Shown here one piece after another: positions 51,293 to 59,409 of a stretch of 64,000 nt of DNA (position 1 is its first letter; each line of letters starts with the position of its first letter). Both the position numbers and the translations under genes were made by a program. The notes beneath the pieces are model-generated. The model made no database searches. It was not told where the DNA came from and saw only the letters and a list, made by a program, of their open reading frames with translations. Source of the stretch: Corynebacterium sp. NML98-0116 (GTDB taxonomy: Bacteria > Actinomycetota > Actinomycetes > Mycobacteriales > Mycobacteriaceae). Where the stretch lies: positions 2,200,720 through 2,264,719 of the forward strand of contig NZ_CP017639.1 of assembly GCF_001767255.1 (NCBI RefSeq). Reading direction: 5' to 3'.

Positions 51293-51309
51293 GTTCCATT
51301 GACTGGAAC
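51293..51309. promoter_or_regulatory. Operator-like palindrome GTTCCA-TTGAC-TGGAAC
   Basis: Perfect 6-bp arms around TTGAC, which overlaps a possible -35 (TTGACT, 51299-51304), about 75 bases before the first cluster gene. No regulator gene lies in the cluster. Confidence 0.6.
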
Positions 51310-51383
51310 GTGGGTTTTAGCCAATTATTCTTCCGTTTAAAGTCACTCCCACAGATGACACAGATCACAGAGGGGAAGTGGCT

Positions 51384-52775
51384 ATGAGTAAGATCGCAGA
51401 ACTCATTGATCCGGTCGGAGGATACGTTTCCGGCAAGATTTTCGCCGACGAGGACATCTACCGCCAGGAGTTGGAGACCGTCTGGCAGCGCACTTGGGTG
51501 TTCCTTGCGCACGAGTCGATGCTGCCGAAGCGCGGGTCCTACATCCAGACCTACATTGGTGAGGACCCGGTCATTGTTGTGCGCCAGAAGTCCGGCGAGG
51601 TCAAGGCGTTCCTGAACCAGTGTCGCCACCGCGGTATGCGTATCTGCCGCGCTGACCGCGGTCAGGCGAAGTCCTTCATGTGTTCCTTCCACGGCTGGTC
51701 TTACGACCTTGAGGGCAACTTGACCAACATCCCGCATGAGAACAATGCGTACCCGGAGGGCATCGATAAGTCGAAGTTGTCGGCGATCAAGGTGCCGCGC
51801 ATCGAGAACTACAAGGGCTTCATCTTCGGCTCCTGGGATGAGACGATCCCGCCGCTGGAGGAGTACCTGGGCAACGCGAAGTACTACCTGGATGGCTACA
51901 TGGACCGCTACGAGGGCGGCATGGAAGCCATCGCTGTACACAAGTGGGTCCTGCCAGCGAACTGGAAGTTCAACGTTGAGCAGCCGACGTCCGACATGCA
52001 GCACTCGGAGATCTCCCACGTCTCCGCGGTGGAGGCGCTCAGCTCCGGTTCGGACACCTTCGACCGCAAGACCGGCCGCAAGAAGGTCCCGGAGGGCCGC
52101 CAGTTCCTCAGCCCGTACGGTCACGGCGGTGCGTTCTTCGGCAAGCGTGACGCGGAGATCCCCAACACTGGCCCTGCGCTGATCGAGTGGGAGAACACCA
52201 TCCGTGACTCCATCGTGGAGCGCCTCGGTGAGTTCCGCGAGGTCCGCGGCCACATGAACGTCTTCCCCAACTTCATGCTGCTGGGCAACTACACCTTCCG
52301 CGTCACCCACCCGCGTGGCCCGAACGAGATGGAGATCTGGTCCTGGGCGTTCGTGCCAAAGGACGCGCCGGAAGAGGTCAAGGAAGCCATCCGTGTCGAC
52401 GTCATGCGCACCTTCTCCCCTGGCGGCATGTTCGAGCAGGACGACGCCGAGAACTGGGAGGAGATGCAGCACATCCTCCGCGGCGCGAAGTCCCGCGAGA
52501 CCGGCTTTACCTACAACATGCGCCGCGTCCCCGTCAGCTACGACGATGACGGCTACCCAGGCGCATCCACGGCACATGTCTACTCGGACAACGCCGCGCT
52601 GAACATGTACGGCTTCTACCGCGACCTGATGGAAGACAAGTCTTGGGAACAGCTCAAGGCCGAACGAGGGGGCGTTCCGGAGGTTGACCAGCGAGACTTC
52701 ACCAAGGTGATGGATCCGGAAGCAGCAGCGGCAGCTGCAGCCTCTGACGGTGCTTACGAAGGCAACGTCGATTAG
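51384..52775 (+). CDS. Aromatic-ring-hydroxylating dioxygenase, Rieske alpha subunit
   Basis: 463 residues. Rieske [2Fe-2S] ligands Cys80, His82 (CRHRG) and Cys100, His103 (CSFHGW). Mononuclear iron site His207 and His212 in SDMQHSEISH, with the bridging Asp204; the third ligand is probably an Asp in EQDDAENWEE. The usual EN before GD-xxxxH is EQPTSD, unlike classical naphthalene or benzoate enzymes. Forms an alpha-beta oxygenase with the next gene and cis-dihydroxylates an aromatic ring. The ferredoxin/reductase partners are not in the cluster. Substrate unknown. Confidence 0.9.
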   Translation: MSKIAELIDPVGGYVSGKIFADEDIYRQELETVWQRTWVFLAHESMLPKRGSYIQTYIGEDPVIVVRQKSGEVKAFLNQCRHRGMRICRADRGQAKSFMCSFHGWSYDLEGNLTNIPHENNAYPEGIDKSKLSAIKVPRIENYKGFIFGSWDETIPPLEEYLGNAKYYLDGYMDRYEGGMEAIAVHKWVLPANWKFNVEQPTSDMQHSEISHVSAVEALSSGSDTFDRKTGRKKVPEGRQFLSPYGHGGAFFGKRDAEIPNTGPALIEWENTIRDSIVERLGEFREVRGHMNVFPNFMLLGNYTFRVTHPRGPNEMEIWSWAFVPKDAPEEVKEAIRVDVMRTFSPGGMFEQDDAENWEEMQHILRGAKSRETGFTYNMRRVPVSYDDDGYPGASTAHVYSDNAALNMYGFYRDLMEDKSWEQLKAERGGVPEVDQRDFTKVMDPEAAAAAAASDGAYEGNVD

Positions 52776-52811
52776 TCCCTAGCTTTTACACGACCTTTGA
52801 AGGAGAAACCC

Positions 52812-53372
52812 ATGGCGAGCAACAACACGCAAGCGTCAGAGGCAGTGACCCAGGCCCCTGCGGGTGCGGAAGATGAGCGCCTCATCGCGCGCTTCCTGTA
52901 CGACGAAGCTGAAATGATGGACAACATGCAGTGGGAAGACTGGCTCGACTGCATGCACGACGACGTCGACTACTGGGCGCCGGTCCGCGAAAACCGTGTG
53001 GCCCGTGAGCGTAAGGAAGAGTTCTACCCGAAAGGGACGTCGGTCTACTTCGAGGAATCCAAGGCGTTTCTGCGCCAGCGCGTCGTCCGTCTTCAAACGA
53101 ACATGGCGTGGGCCGAGGAACCGCCGTCACGTTCGCGCCACATGCTCACCAACCTGCGCATTGACGAGCGTAACGACGGCGCCTTCGCCGTCCGCTCGAA
53201 CTTCCTCATCTACCGTTCCCGCGGGGAGCGCTACGAGGACACCATCGCAGGTGAGCGTCGCGACGTCATCGTACGGGCACCGGAGTCGCGCTACGGCTTC
53301 CTGGTGCTGGAGCGCGAGATCCGCTTCGATATGGCAACCATCCTCGTCAAGAACTTGTCTCTGTTCTACTAA
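52812..53372 (+). CDS. Aromatic-ring-hydroxylating dioxygenase, beta subunit
   Basis: 186 residues from MASNNTQASEAV with GAAGGAGAAA upstream. SnoaL/NTF2-like beta-subunit fold: ARFLYDEAEMMDNMQWEDWLDCMHDDVDYWAPVRENR, SRHMLTNLRIDERND and FRIA-like MATILVKNLSLFY at the C-terminus. Structural partner of the alpha subunit, 36 bases after it. Confidence 0.9.
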   Translation: MASNNTQASEAVTQAPAGAEDERLIARFLYDEAEMMDNMQWEDWLDCMHDDVDYWAPVRENRVARERKEEFYPKGTSVYFEESKAFLRQRVVRLQTNMAWAEEPPSRSRHMLTNLRIDERNDGAFAVRSNFLIYRSRGERYEDTIAGERRDVIVRAPESRYGFLVLEREIRFDMATILVKNLSLFY

Positions 53373-53387
53373 AGAAAGGAAACGCTC

Positions 53388-54455
53388 TTGAGTACACAGA
53401 TTGAAACCACGAACCTCCTGCGCATCGGCGTCGTTGTCTATGATCTCGACGCCAAGATCAAGGAGTACTCCCGCATCTACGGCATCACCGACTGGGACAC
53501 CGCCGAGCACGCACCGACCGACGCGGTCGCGCACGGCCGACGCTTGGCGACGACCCCAGGAACCTGGCGGAGCGCCGTCGGCACCACCCCGGCCGTGAAC
53601 GGCGAGAAGGGCCCAGGCGGGCGCCCGGCGTCGAGCCTTACTTTCGAGCTCATCGAACCAACCGGCGGCGAGAGCCCCTTCAACGAGTTCCTACGCACGA
53701 AGCGCGAAGGCATCGCGTTCCTGCAGGTCTGCTCCACCGCGGCCAACGACGAGGCGGTCGCTGAGCACTTCAAGGCGCTCGGCTACGACGTCGCCTACAC
53801 GGCAACTGTCGACGGCGCCACGCGCACCTTCTACGACACGCGTGAGAACCTGGGCGGCTTCCTCGTCGAGATGCTTCCGGCAACTGCTGCCGACCCAGCC
53901 CAGGTGAGCACCGACACCCGCCCGCTCCAGCCGGTGCAGGGCATGTACCACTTCGGTGTCCTCGTGCACGACGTCATGGCGGCGCTGCCGCACTACCGCG
54001 ACGTCTTCGGCATCCAGCGCTACGAGATGAAGACGTGGGAGACCGGCTTCGGCCGCCTGGACAAGCCGTACTACCGTGGCAAGGACGGCGACACCGGCTA
54101 CTTCACCGCCCAGGGCACCGCCGGTGACTTCGGCTTCGAGATCATCTCCGTCAACCACGGCGACTGCCACTACAACCGCGAATTCTTCGATGAGCGCGGC
54201 CCGGGCATCCACCACTACTTCGCGTGGATGACCACGGAGGACTCCGAGTGGGACGAGGTCGTCGCCTCCATGACCGAGGCTGGCCACCCACTGTGCATGG
54301 GCTCTAACCTGCGCGGCGGCGCCGCCGAGTTCGGCTACTTCGACACCTTCGACGCGCTCGGCGGCTACCTCATCGAGATCGTCGCGCGCCGCGAGCCACC
54401 GAAGCCGGAGTTCGCCGCACCCGACTGGATCGTCGACTTCGAGGAGCTCGTATGA
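53388..54455 (+). CDS. Two-domain VOC superfamily protein, candidate ring-cleavage or lyase enzyme
   Basis: 355 residues, TTG start behind AAAGGAAA. Two VOC halves. In the C-terminal half the metal-ligand positions are filled: His188 (MYHFGVLVHD), Glu251, His275/276 (GIHHYFAWM) and Glu330 (GYLIEIV). In the N-terminal half the first position is Arg12, though Glu161 (FLVEM) is kept. One metal-binding half and one degenerate half is the plan of type I extradiol dioxygenases, which are usually about 50 residues shorter. It could instead be an epimerase or hydratase. Lies within the oxygenase operon. Confidence 0.75.
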   Translation: MSTQIETTNLLRIGVVVYDLDAKIKEYSRIYGITDWDTAEHAPTDAVAHGRRLATTPGTWRSAVGTTPAVNGEKGPGGRPASSLTFELIEPTGGESPFNEFLRTKREGIAFLQVCSTAANDEAVAEHFKALGYDVAYTATVDGATRTFYDTRENLGGFLVEMLPATAADPAQVSTDTRPLQPVQGMYHFGVLVHDVMAALPHYRDVFGIQRYEMKTWETGFGRLDKPYYRGKDGDTGYFTAQGTAGDFGFEIISVNHGDCHYNREFFDERGPGIHHYFAWMTTEDSEWDEVVASMTEAGHPLCMGSNLRGGAAEFGYFDTFDALGGYLIEIVARREPPKPEFAAPDWIVDFEELV

Positions 54456-55153
54456 TCCGCATCGTTCATCGCGGAGCCACCGACGCTCCAGAAAAGCTTC
54501 TTCACGACGTCGCATCCCTCCGCCAGCGCGACGGAATCAAGGAAGCCGAGGCCTATCAAACCCTGGCGGTCGAGGACGAGGACTACGCCGTCGCGATTCT
54601 CGCGGCGAACGTGTCCGACTACGCAGAGATCGTCGAGAAGCTGCCGGAACTCCCGAACCTGCACACATTCGTGCAGGACGGCACGACGGAGATCTACGAG
54701 CAGTCCAAGTACGTCCTCGCCGACGGCGTGTGGGCCCCAGAAGCGGGCTACGACGCCCGCATCATGTGGCCGGCGCGCGGGCCAGTCAGCATTGTCATCC
54801 AGAACGCTTTCGTCGAAAACCCTGAGATGCGCGCGCTGACCGCCCAGGAAATCACCGAGACCCGCCGTGAGCCGGGCTGCCTCTACTACGCGTGGATGGA
54901 GAACCTGGAACTGCCCAATCACCTCATGCTGCTTGAGGTGTGGGCGGACCAGACAATCTACGACCATCACTGGTTCGGGCGCATGGCCACGGGCGAGTAC
55001 CGCGGCAACTCCGGACGCGAGGCCGCCACGCCGCAGCGCGGAGAACTTACCCGCGAGTTCTACCGCCAGCAGCCCTTCGAGTACCACTACGGACGCCTCC
55101 TCCCTGAGGCAACCGAAAACTATTCCCACTCCGTTGCGTGGTCCGCGCGCTAG
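54452..55153 (+). CDS. Tandem ABM-domain protein (antibiotic-biosynthesis-monooxygenase fold)
   Basis: 233 residues. ATGA overlap with the VOC gene. The C-terminal half (about 105-190, SIVIQNAFVENPEMRALTAQEITETRREPGCLYYAWMENLELPNHLMLLEVWADQ) is a clear ABM ferredoxin-like domain. The N-terminal half (IRIVHRGATDAPEKLLHDVASLRQRDGIKEAEAYQTLAVED) looks like a diverged second copy. Such proteins oxidise quinols without cofactor or act as decarboxylases and isomerases; its specific step is unknown. Confidence 0.78.
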   Translation: MIRIVHRGATDAPEKLLHDVASLRQRDGIKEAEAYQTLAVEDEDYAVAILAANVSDYAEIVEKLPELPNLHTFVQDGTTEIYEQSKYVLADGVWAPEAGYDARIMWPARGPVSIVIQNAFVENPEMRALTAQEITETRREPGCLYYAWMENLELPNHLMLLEVWADQTIYDHHWFGRMATGEYRGNSGREAATPQRGELTREFYRQQPFEYHYGRLLPEATENYSHSVAWSAR

Positions 55154-55184
55154 CTGACCACCCCATCCCTTTCAGGAGACCCAC

Positions 55185-56582
55185 ATGACTAACATCACCC
55201 ATGCCCCGCCGGTAGACCTCGCGAAGCATGAGCGCACGCCGAAAGAGCGGCGCCTCGCCCTTGGTTCGTCCTTCCTCGGCTCCACCGTGGAGTACTACGA
55301 CTTCCTGCTCTACGCAGCCGCAGCTGGCCTGGTGTTCCCGCAGCTCTTCTTCGCGAACATCGACCCGAAGCTGGGCACGATGCTCTCCTTCGTCATCTTG
55401 CTCACCGGCTACCTCTCCCGCCCGATTGGTTCGATGGCGTTCGGCCACTTCGGCGACAAGTACGGCCGTAAAAACGTGCTGGTCATCACGCTCATGACGA
55501 TGGGTCTGGTGTCCATTTCGATCGGTTTGATGCCGTCCTCGCAGATGATTGGGCCGGCCGCTCCGATTCTGCTGGTCATCCTGCGCATCATCCAGGGCAT
55601 GGCGATCGGCGGCGAATGGGCCGGCGCCACCCTGATGGCCATGGAGAACTCCACCGCCAAGAACAAGGGCTTCGGCGCCTCCGTCGCTATCGCTGGCGGC
55701 CCAGCAGGCGCCATCTTGTCGACGCTGGTCCTCGCGATCTTCGCGAAGGCTTCCGGCGACAACTTCGCCAACCCCGAGCAGTACTTCATCACCGACTGGG
55801 GCTGGCGCGTTCCGTTCCTGTTCTCCGCAGCCATCGTCATCGTCGGCCTGTTCATGCGCGCCAACGTGAAAGAGTCCCCAGAGTTCGAAGCCGCCCGGCG
55901 CGCCGGCAAGGTGCATACCGGTGTGCCGCTGGTCCGCATGCTGAAGGAGGCTCCGCGCGAGCTGGTCCTCGGTGCGCTCGCCGGCACCGCCGCACTGTTC
56001 GTGCAAGGTCTGCAGGGCTCGTTTATGGTGCCGTACATCGTGAACGCGACCGCTGAAACTGAAACGCCAGTCGGCCGCTCGACTGCGCTGATGATGGTTA
56101 CCGTTGGTTCCGCCATCGCGATCTTCGTCATGCCGGGCCTCGCCGCCCTGTCTGACCGCCTCGGACGACGCCGCGTCATGCTGGCCGGTGGTTTGGTCTC
56201 CATCATCGGCATCTGGATCGTTTTCAACATGATCGACTCCGGTGACCCAACCAAGATCTGGATCGGCATGGTCCTGCTCGTATGCGTGGTCCAGCCCGCA
56301 CAGTACGGCCCGATCGGCGCATTCATCTCCGAGAAGTTCGTCCCCGAGCTGCGCTACACCGGCTCCGGTATCACCTACCAGGCGGCGTCCATCCTCGGCG
56401 CTGGTACCGCACCGCTGGTCGCGACCCGCTTCGTCTCCCCGGAGACCGGCCTGACCCCGCTGGCCATCATCATCTCGGTCCTCTTCGTGATTTCCTCGCT
56501 GGCGATTTACTTCTCCAAGGAAACCGCTCAGAGCATGGGCCACGCGGAGCGCTTCACCAAGACGAATATGTTCAAGGGCTAG
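55185..56582 (+). CDS. MHS-family major facilitator (organic/aromatic acid importer)
   Basis: 465 residues, 12 helices. SFLGSTVEYYDFLLYAAAAGLVFPQLFF is the MHS start, GHFGDKYGRKNVL the loop 2-3 motif and RIIQGMAIGGEWAGATLMAMENSTAKNKG the helix 4-5 motif. Family members take up metabolites such as shikimate, ketoglutarate, proline-betaine or aromatic acids with H+. Its place in the cluster suggests uptake of the cluster's substrate. Confidence 0.9.
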   Translation: MTNITHAPPVDLAKHERTPKERRLALGSSFLGSTVEYYDFLLYAAAAGLVFPQLFFANIDPKLGTMLSFVILLTGYLSRPIGSMAFGHFGDKYGRKNVLVITLMTMGLVSISIGLMPSSQMIGPAAPILLVILRIIQGMAIGGEWAGATLMAMENSTAKNKGFGASVAIAGGPAGAILSTLVLAIFAKASGDNFANPEQYFITDWGWRVPFLFSAAIVIVGLFMRANVKESPEFEAARRAGKVHTGVPLVRMLKEAPRELVLGALAGTAALFVQGLQGSFMVPYIVNATAETETPVGRSTALMMVTVGSAIAIFVMPGLAALSDRLGRRRVMLAGGLVSIIGIWIVFNMIDSGDPTKIWIGMVLLVCVVQPAQYGPIGAFISEKFVPELRYTGSGITYQAASILGAGTAPLVATRFVSPETGLTPLAIIISVLFVISSLAIYFSKETAQSMGHAERFTKTNMFKG

Positions 56583-56606
56583 GTCAAGGGCTCACACAGC
56601 ACGAAA

Positions 56607-56637
56607 AAAATACCCCGGAGCTACTCTGGGGTATTTT
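56607..56637. terminator. Bidirectional rho-independent terminator
   Basis: AAAATACCCC / GGGGTATTTT 10-bp stem with an 11-base loop, A-run on one side and T-run on the other, between the convergent MFS and YczE-type genes. Confidence 0.88.
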
Positions 56638-56646
56638 CTTATTGCC

Positions 56647-57297
56647 TTAGTCGACCGGCTTCACCAGCCGCCGGGCAACCGGGGTGAACGCCCCCACGAT
56701 AAACCCGAGAGTCAGCGCCGAGACGATCGTCGCCTCACGGGCAGCTTCAAAATGGCCGACCCACACGACGGAAAGCACCAACGCCAGCAACACACACACG
56801 ATGTCGAAGACTAGCTTGACCTTGTAGAACGGTTTTCGACGCAGCGTCGCAACGGTAGCGACGAAGCCCTCGCCCGGCAGGAAGACGGCGTTGGCAGTAG
56901 CCAGAATCGCCACGCCAAAGCCGAGCACCACCAACCCGACCGCGACGAGTGCAACCTGCGCCGCGTAATTCGTCGACGCCAAAGGGCGGCACACATACAT
57001 CCACCCGTCCAAACTCACGCTGCCGACAAGCAGCGCGGGCAGCTGCAGCCAGTACCGGCCCGGGAAGTCCTGGCGCAGCATCACCCACTGCGCCGCAATG
57101 AGGAACAGGTTCAGCGCAAACGTCCACCCGCCAAAGCTCAACCCGCCGATCAGCGTCATCGCATACACCGGCGACGAGACCGGCGGCGTGCCGAGCTGGC
57201 TCGTCGTCACAAGGGCGGTACCGGCCATCATCACCACAATGGCGAACACTGAATATGCGTAGTCTCTCGGCCGCGCCGAGTGTTTCGAGTCGCTCAC
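56647..57297 (-). CDS. YczE/YitT-like membrane protein
   Basis: 216 residues, GTG start with AAGGAGGTA upstream. Six hydrophobic segments; TTSQLGTPPVSSPVYAMTLIGGLSFGGWTFALNLFLIAAQ and LATANAVFLPGEGF are characteristic of the YczE group. Function unknown. It follows the MhpA-like gene on the same strand (88-base gap) and may be co-transcribed. Confidence 0.8.
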   Translation of the reverse strand: MSDSKHSARPRDYAYSVFAIVVMMAGTALVTTSQLGTPPVSSPVYAMTLIGGLSFGGWTFALNLFLIAAQWVMLRQDFPGRYWLQLPALLVGSVSLDGWMYVCRPLASTNYAAQVALVAVGLVVLGFGVAILATANAVFLPGEGFVATVATLRRKPFYKVKLVFDIVCVLLALVLSVVWVGHFEAAREATIVSALTLGFIVGAFTPVARRLVKPVD

Positions 57298-57385
57298 TTG
57301 CGATACCTCCTTGATAAAGACTTGTTAAACACCAGGGACACCCAAACATTCCTGTCTGAGTGCCCCTGAAGTAGTCAGTATGTAA

Positions 57386-59095
57386 TTACTGCACGCGCAT
57401 GCTTGCAGCCTGCTTGTACGCCTCCCACGCCTGGCCTGCCTGGGCGTTGAGCGTTGCCACCGCAACGAACCTGTCCGGGCGGACAAGCACCGTACCAACC
57501 GCGCGGGTATCAAAGAAGCCCTTCAGCGCACCCGTGATATCCGAGACAACCTCGGTGTCCGCCGACACGTACTCCTTCGCCCACTCGACCTGCGTCGGGC
57601 TGACCGCACACACCAGTTTGACGTTCGCCTTTGCCATCTCAGCGAGCTGCTCCGGCGTGAACAGGCGGGCCGGGTCCACGCCCCAGGTCACCACGGCGTG
57701 GTTGAGGCCCAGGGCGTCGTCGAGAAGCACCTCAGCGCCGTTGTACTCGACCTTCGGCTGGATGATCTGCAAGCCCACCGGCGACAACTTGTTCACCGCA
57801 ACGCGCGACGTGACGATGCGCGGGCGATGCGACGGATCATTCGAGCGATCCGCAACACCAGGCTGCAGCGTCGCCTGATCCACCACCGCGCCACGGCCGT
57901 AGCGCGGCACCGGCTTGAACTTCATGTCCGCGAAGTACTCCTTGACACGCGGCGAAAGGTTCATCAGCTTCGCCGCCGTGTCGCGCACGAACGCCACCTT
58001 CTTATCCGTCGGCTTAATCACCGTGCCGAACGTCATCGACAAATCGATCATGGCCTTGGCGTGGTCGCGGCGCTCGACATCATAGGTATCCAGCAGCTCC
58101 GGGCTGAAGTTGCCCTGCAGCACGCCGGCGAGCTTCCACGACAGGTTCGTCACGTCGCGGATACCCGAGTTGTACCCCTGGCCCATCCACACCGGCATCA
58201 AGTGCGCCGCGTCACCGGCAATGAGCACATTGCCCTTCCGGAACGTCCGCGCCATACGGCCATGGTGCGTGAACACGCGGCGGCGGATCACGTCCAGCTT
58301 CGTGCCCTCCGGGATGTGCTCCGACAGCAGCTCCTCGATGAAGGCGTCCTCCTCGACCTTCTCGGTCGGCTCGTCGTCGAACAGCATGAACTCCCAACGA
58401 CGCACCCCGCGCGGCAGACCAATGGACACGTACGGGCGGTTCGGGTCCGCGCCCAAGTACACATTCGGGGCGCCCAGCGGATCGTTGTTGACGTCAACAA
58501 CAACCCACCTTGTCGACGGCGACTTCCCCTCAAACTCAGTCCCCATCCACTTCCGCGTAAACGAACGGCCGCCTTCACAACCAACGAGGTACCTCGCGGT
58601 GATCTGCTCCTGCTCGCCCGTGCGCTCCTCCCCCTCTTCACCACGCACGACCTCAAAGGTCGCGCGGACGCCACCCTCGACCTCCTCGATCTTCACCAGC
58701 TCACGGCCAAACGTGGTGGTGACGTGCGGGAACCTCGCCAACCCATCGAAGGAAGCCTTATCCGCCAGCGGCTGCAGGAACCCAAACTTACGAGGCCAAC
58801 CATACGGCTCACCCTGCGGGTTGTTCGTCAGGATGACGTTGCCGGCACCATCGACCAAGCGCATGATGTGGTGCAGAATCGTGTACGGCTCGAACTCCTC
58901 CGCCAGGCCCATCGCCTGGATGGTGCGCATGGACTCGTCGTCGAGACCCACCCCGCGCGGGTAGTCAATCAGCTGGTCACGCTTCTCCATGACCGCGACC
59001 GAAACACCACGGATGCCAAGCAGGTTCGCCAGCGCTAGGCCAACCGGTCCCGTACCGATGACCAGCACATCAACGTCTGCATTCGACTCTCCCAT
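57386..59095 (-). CDS. FAD-dependent aromatic hydroxylase, MhpA-like
   Basis: 569 residues from MGESNADVDVLVIGTGPVGLALANLL, with AAGGAGCG upstream. GTGPVG FAD site (about 14-19), middle-domain CEGGRSFTRKWMG, and GDAAHLMPVWMGQGYNSGIRDVTNLSWKLAGVL near 300. This last motif is that of 3-(3-hydroxyphenyl)propionate/resorcinol-type class A monooxygenases. Adds a hydroxyl ortho to a phenol using NAD(P)H and O2. Transcribed against the Rieske operon, so the cluster has two divergent-origin arms converging on the terminator at 56607. Confidence 0.9.
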   Translation of the reverse strand: MGESNADVDVLVIGTGPVGLALANLLGIRGVSVAVMEKRDQLIDYPRGVGLDDESMRTIQAMGLAEEFEPYTILHHIMRLVDGAGNVILTNNPQGEPYGWPRKFGFLQPLADKASFDGLARFPHVTTTFGRELVKIEEVEGGVRATFEVVRGEEGEERTGEQEQITARYLVGCEGGRSFTRKWMGTEFEGKSPSTRWVVVDVNNDPLGAPNVYLGADPNRPYVSIGLPRGVRRWEFMLFDDEPTEKVEEDAFIEELLSEHIPEGTKLDVIRRRVFTHHGRMARTFRKGNVLIAGDAAHLMPVWMGQGYNSGIRDVTNLSWKLAGVLQGNFSPELLDTYDVERRDHAKAMIDLSMTFGTVIKPTDKKVAFVRDTAAKLMNLSPRVKEYFADMKFKPVPRYGRGAVVDQATLQPGVADRSNDPSHRPRIVTSRVAVNKLSPVGLQIIQPKVEYNGAEVLLDDALGLNHAVVTWGVDPARLFTPEQLAEMAKANVKLVCAVSPTQVEWAKEYVSADTEVVSDITGALKGFFDTRAVGTVLVRPDRFVAVATLNAQAGQAWEAYKQAASMRVQ

Positions 59096-59133
59096 GGTGT
59101 TCGCTCCTTGACTTTCGACAATAGATCCAGCGC

Positions 59134-59149
59134 AGTGAGTCACCTCACT
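59134..59149. promoter_or_regulatory. Operator-like palindrome AGTGAGTCACCTCACT
   Basis: Six-bp inverted arms with a 4-base spacer, about 40 bases before the MhpA-like start. It differs from the GTTCCA-N5-TGGAAC site on the other arm of the cluster. Confidence 0.5.
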
Positions 59150-59230
59150 TTCGCAGGTGTTTCTAGTTCTAATCACAGGAGTAAGTTGACGCATCTCCAA
59201 TTCCGTCTTTCGGAACATGTGAGAGTGGGT

Positions 59231-59310
59231 GCGCGCACCAGATTCCTTGACTTTCTCGGGGCGCTCGACGTTTTAGCAGGTCGCGGGAAGCGCGCGAGGG
59301 AATTTGGTGT
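59231..59310. repeat. Palindromic intergenic repeat, copy B
   Basis: Same left arm GCGCGCACCAGATTCCTTG as copy A; right arm GAGGGAATTTGGTGT. Confidence 0.8.
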
Positions 59311-59326
59311 CATAGCGCCCCGGCTT

Positions 59327-59406
59327 TGCACCAAATTCCGGAATTTTGGGGAGTCGGGTTTGCAAAAGCCCAGGCCACCTAGGGTACGTGAGGGAATTTG
59401 GTGCGC
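59327..59406. repeat. Palindromic intergenic repeat, copy C
   Basis: Arms TGCACCAAATTCC (59327-59339) and GGGAATTTGGTGCGC at the right. The interior differs from copy B but keeps GTGAGGGAATTTGGTG. Confidence 0.75.
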
Positions 59407-59409
59407 AGT

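Larger units (their letters stand above)
51023..51383. other. Intergenic region upstream of the aromatic cluster
   Basis: Contains, in order, the palindromic repeat copy A (51024-51107), a 91-bp imperfect inverted-repeat element (51122-51212) and a perfect palindrome GTTCCA-N5-TGGAAC (51293-51309) next to a TTGACT that may be the -35. AGAGGGGAAG precedes ATG 51384. Confidence 0.6.
59096..59409. other. Region between the hydroxylase and glutaminase genes
   Basis: Contains the hydroxylase leader with palindrome AGTGAG-TCAC-CTCACT (59134-59149) upstream of a TATTGT-like -10, then palindromic repeat copies B and C. No gene seen. Confidence 0.55.
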
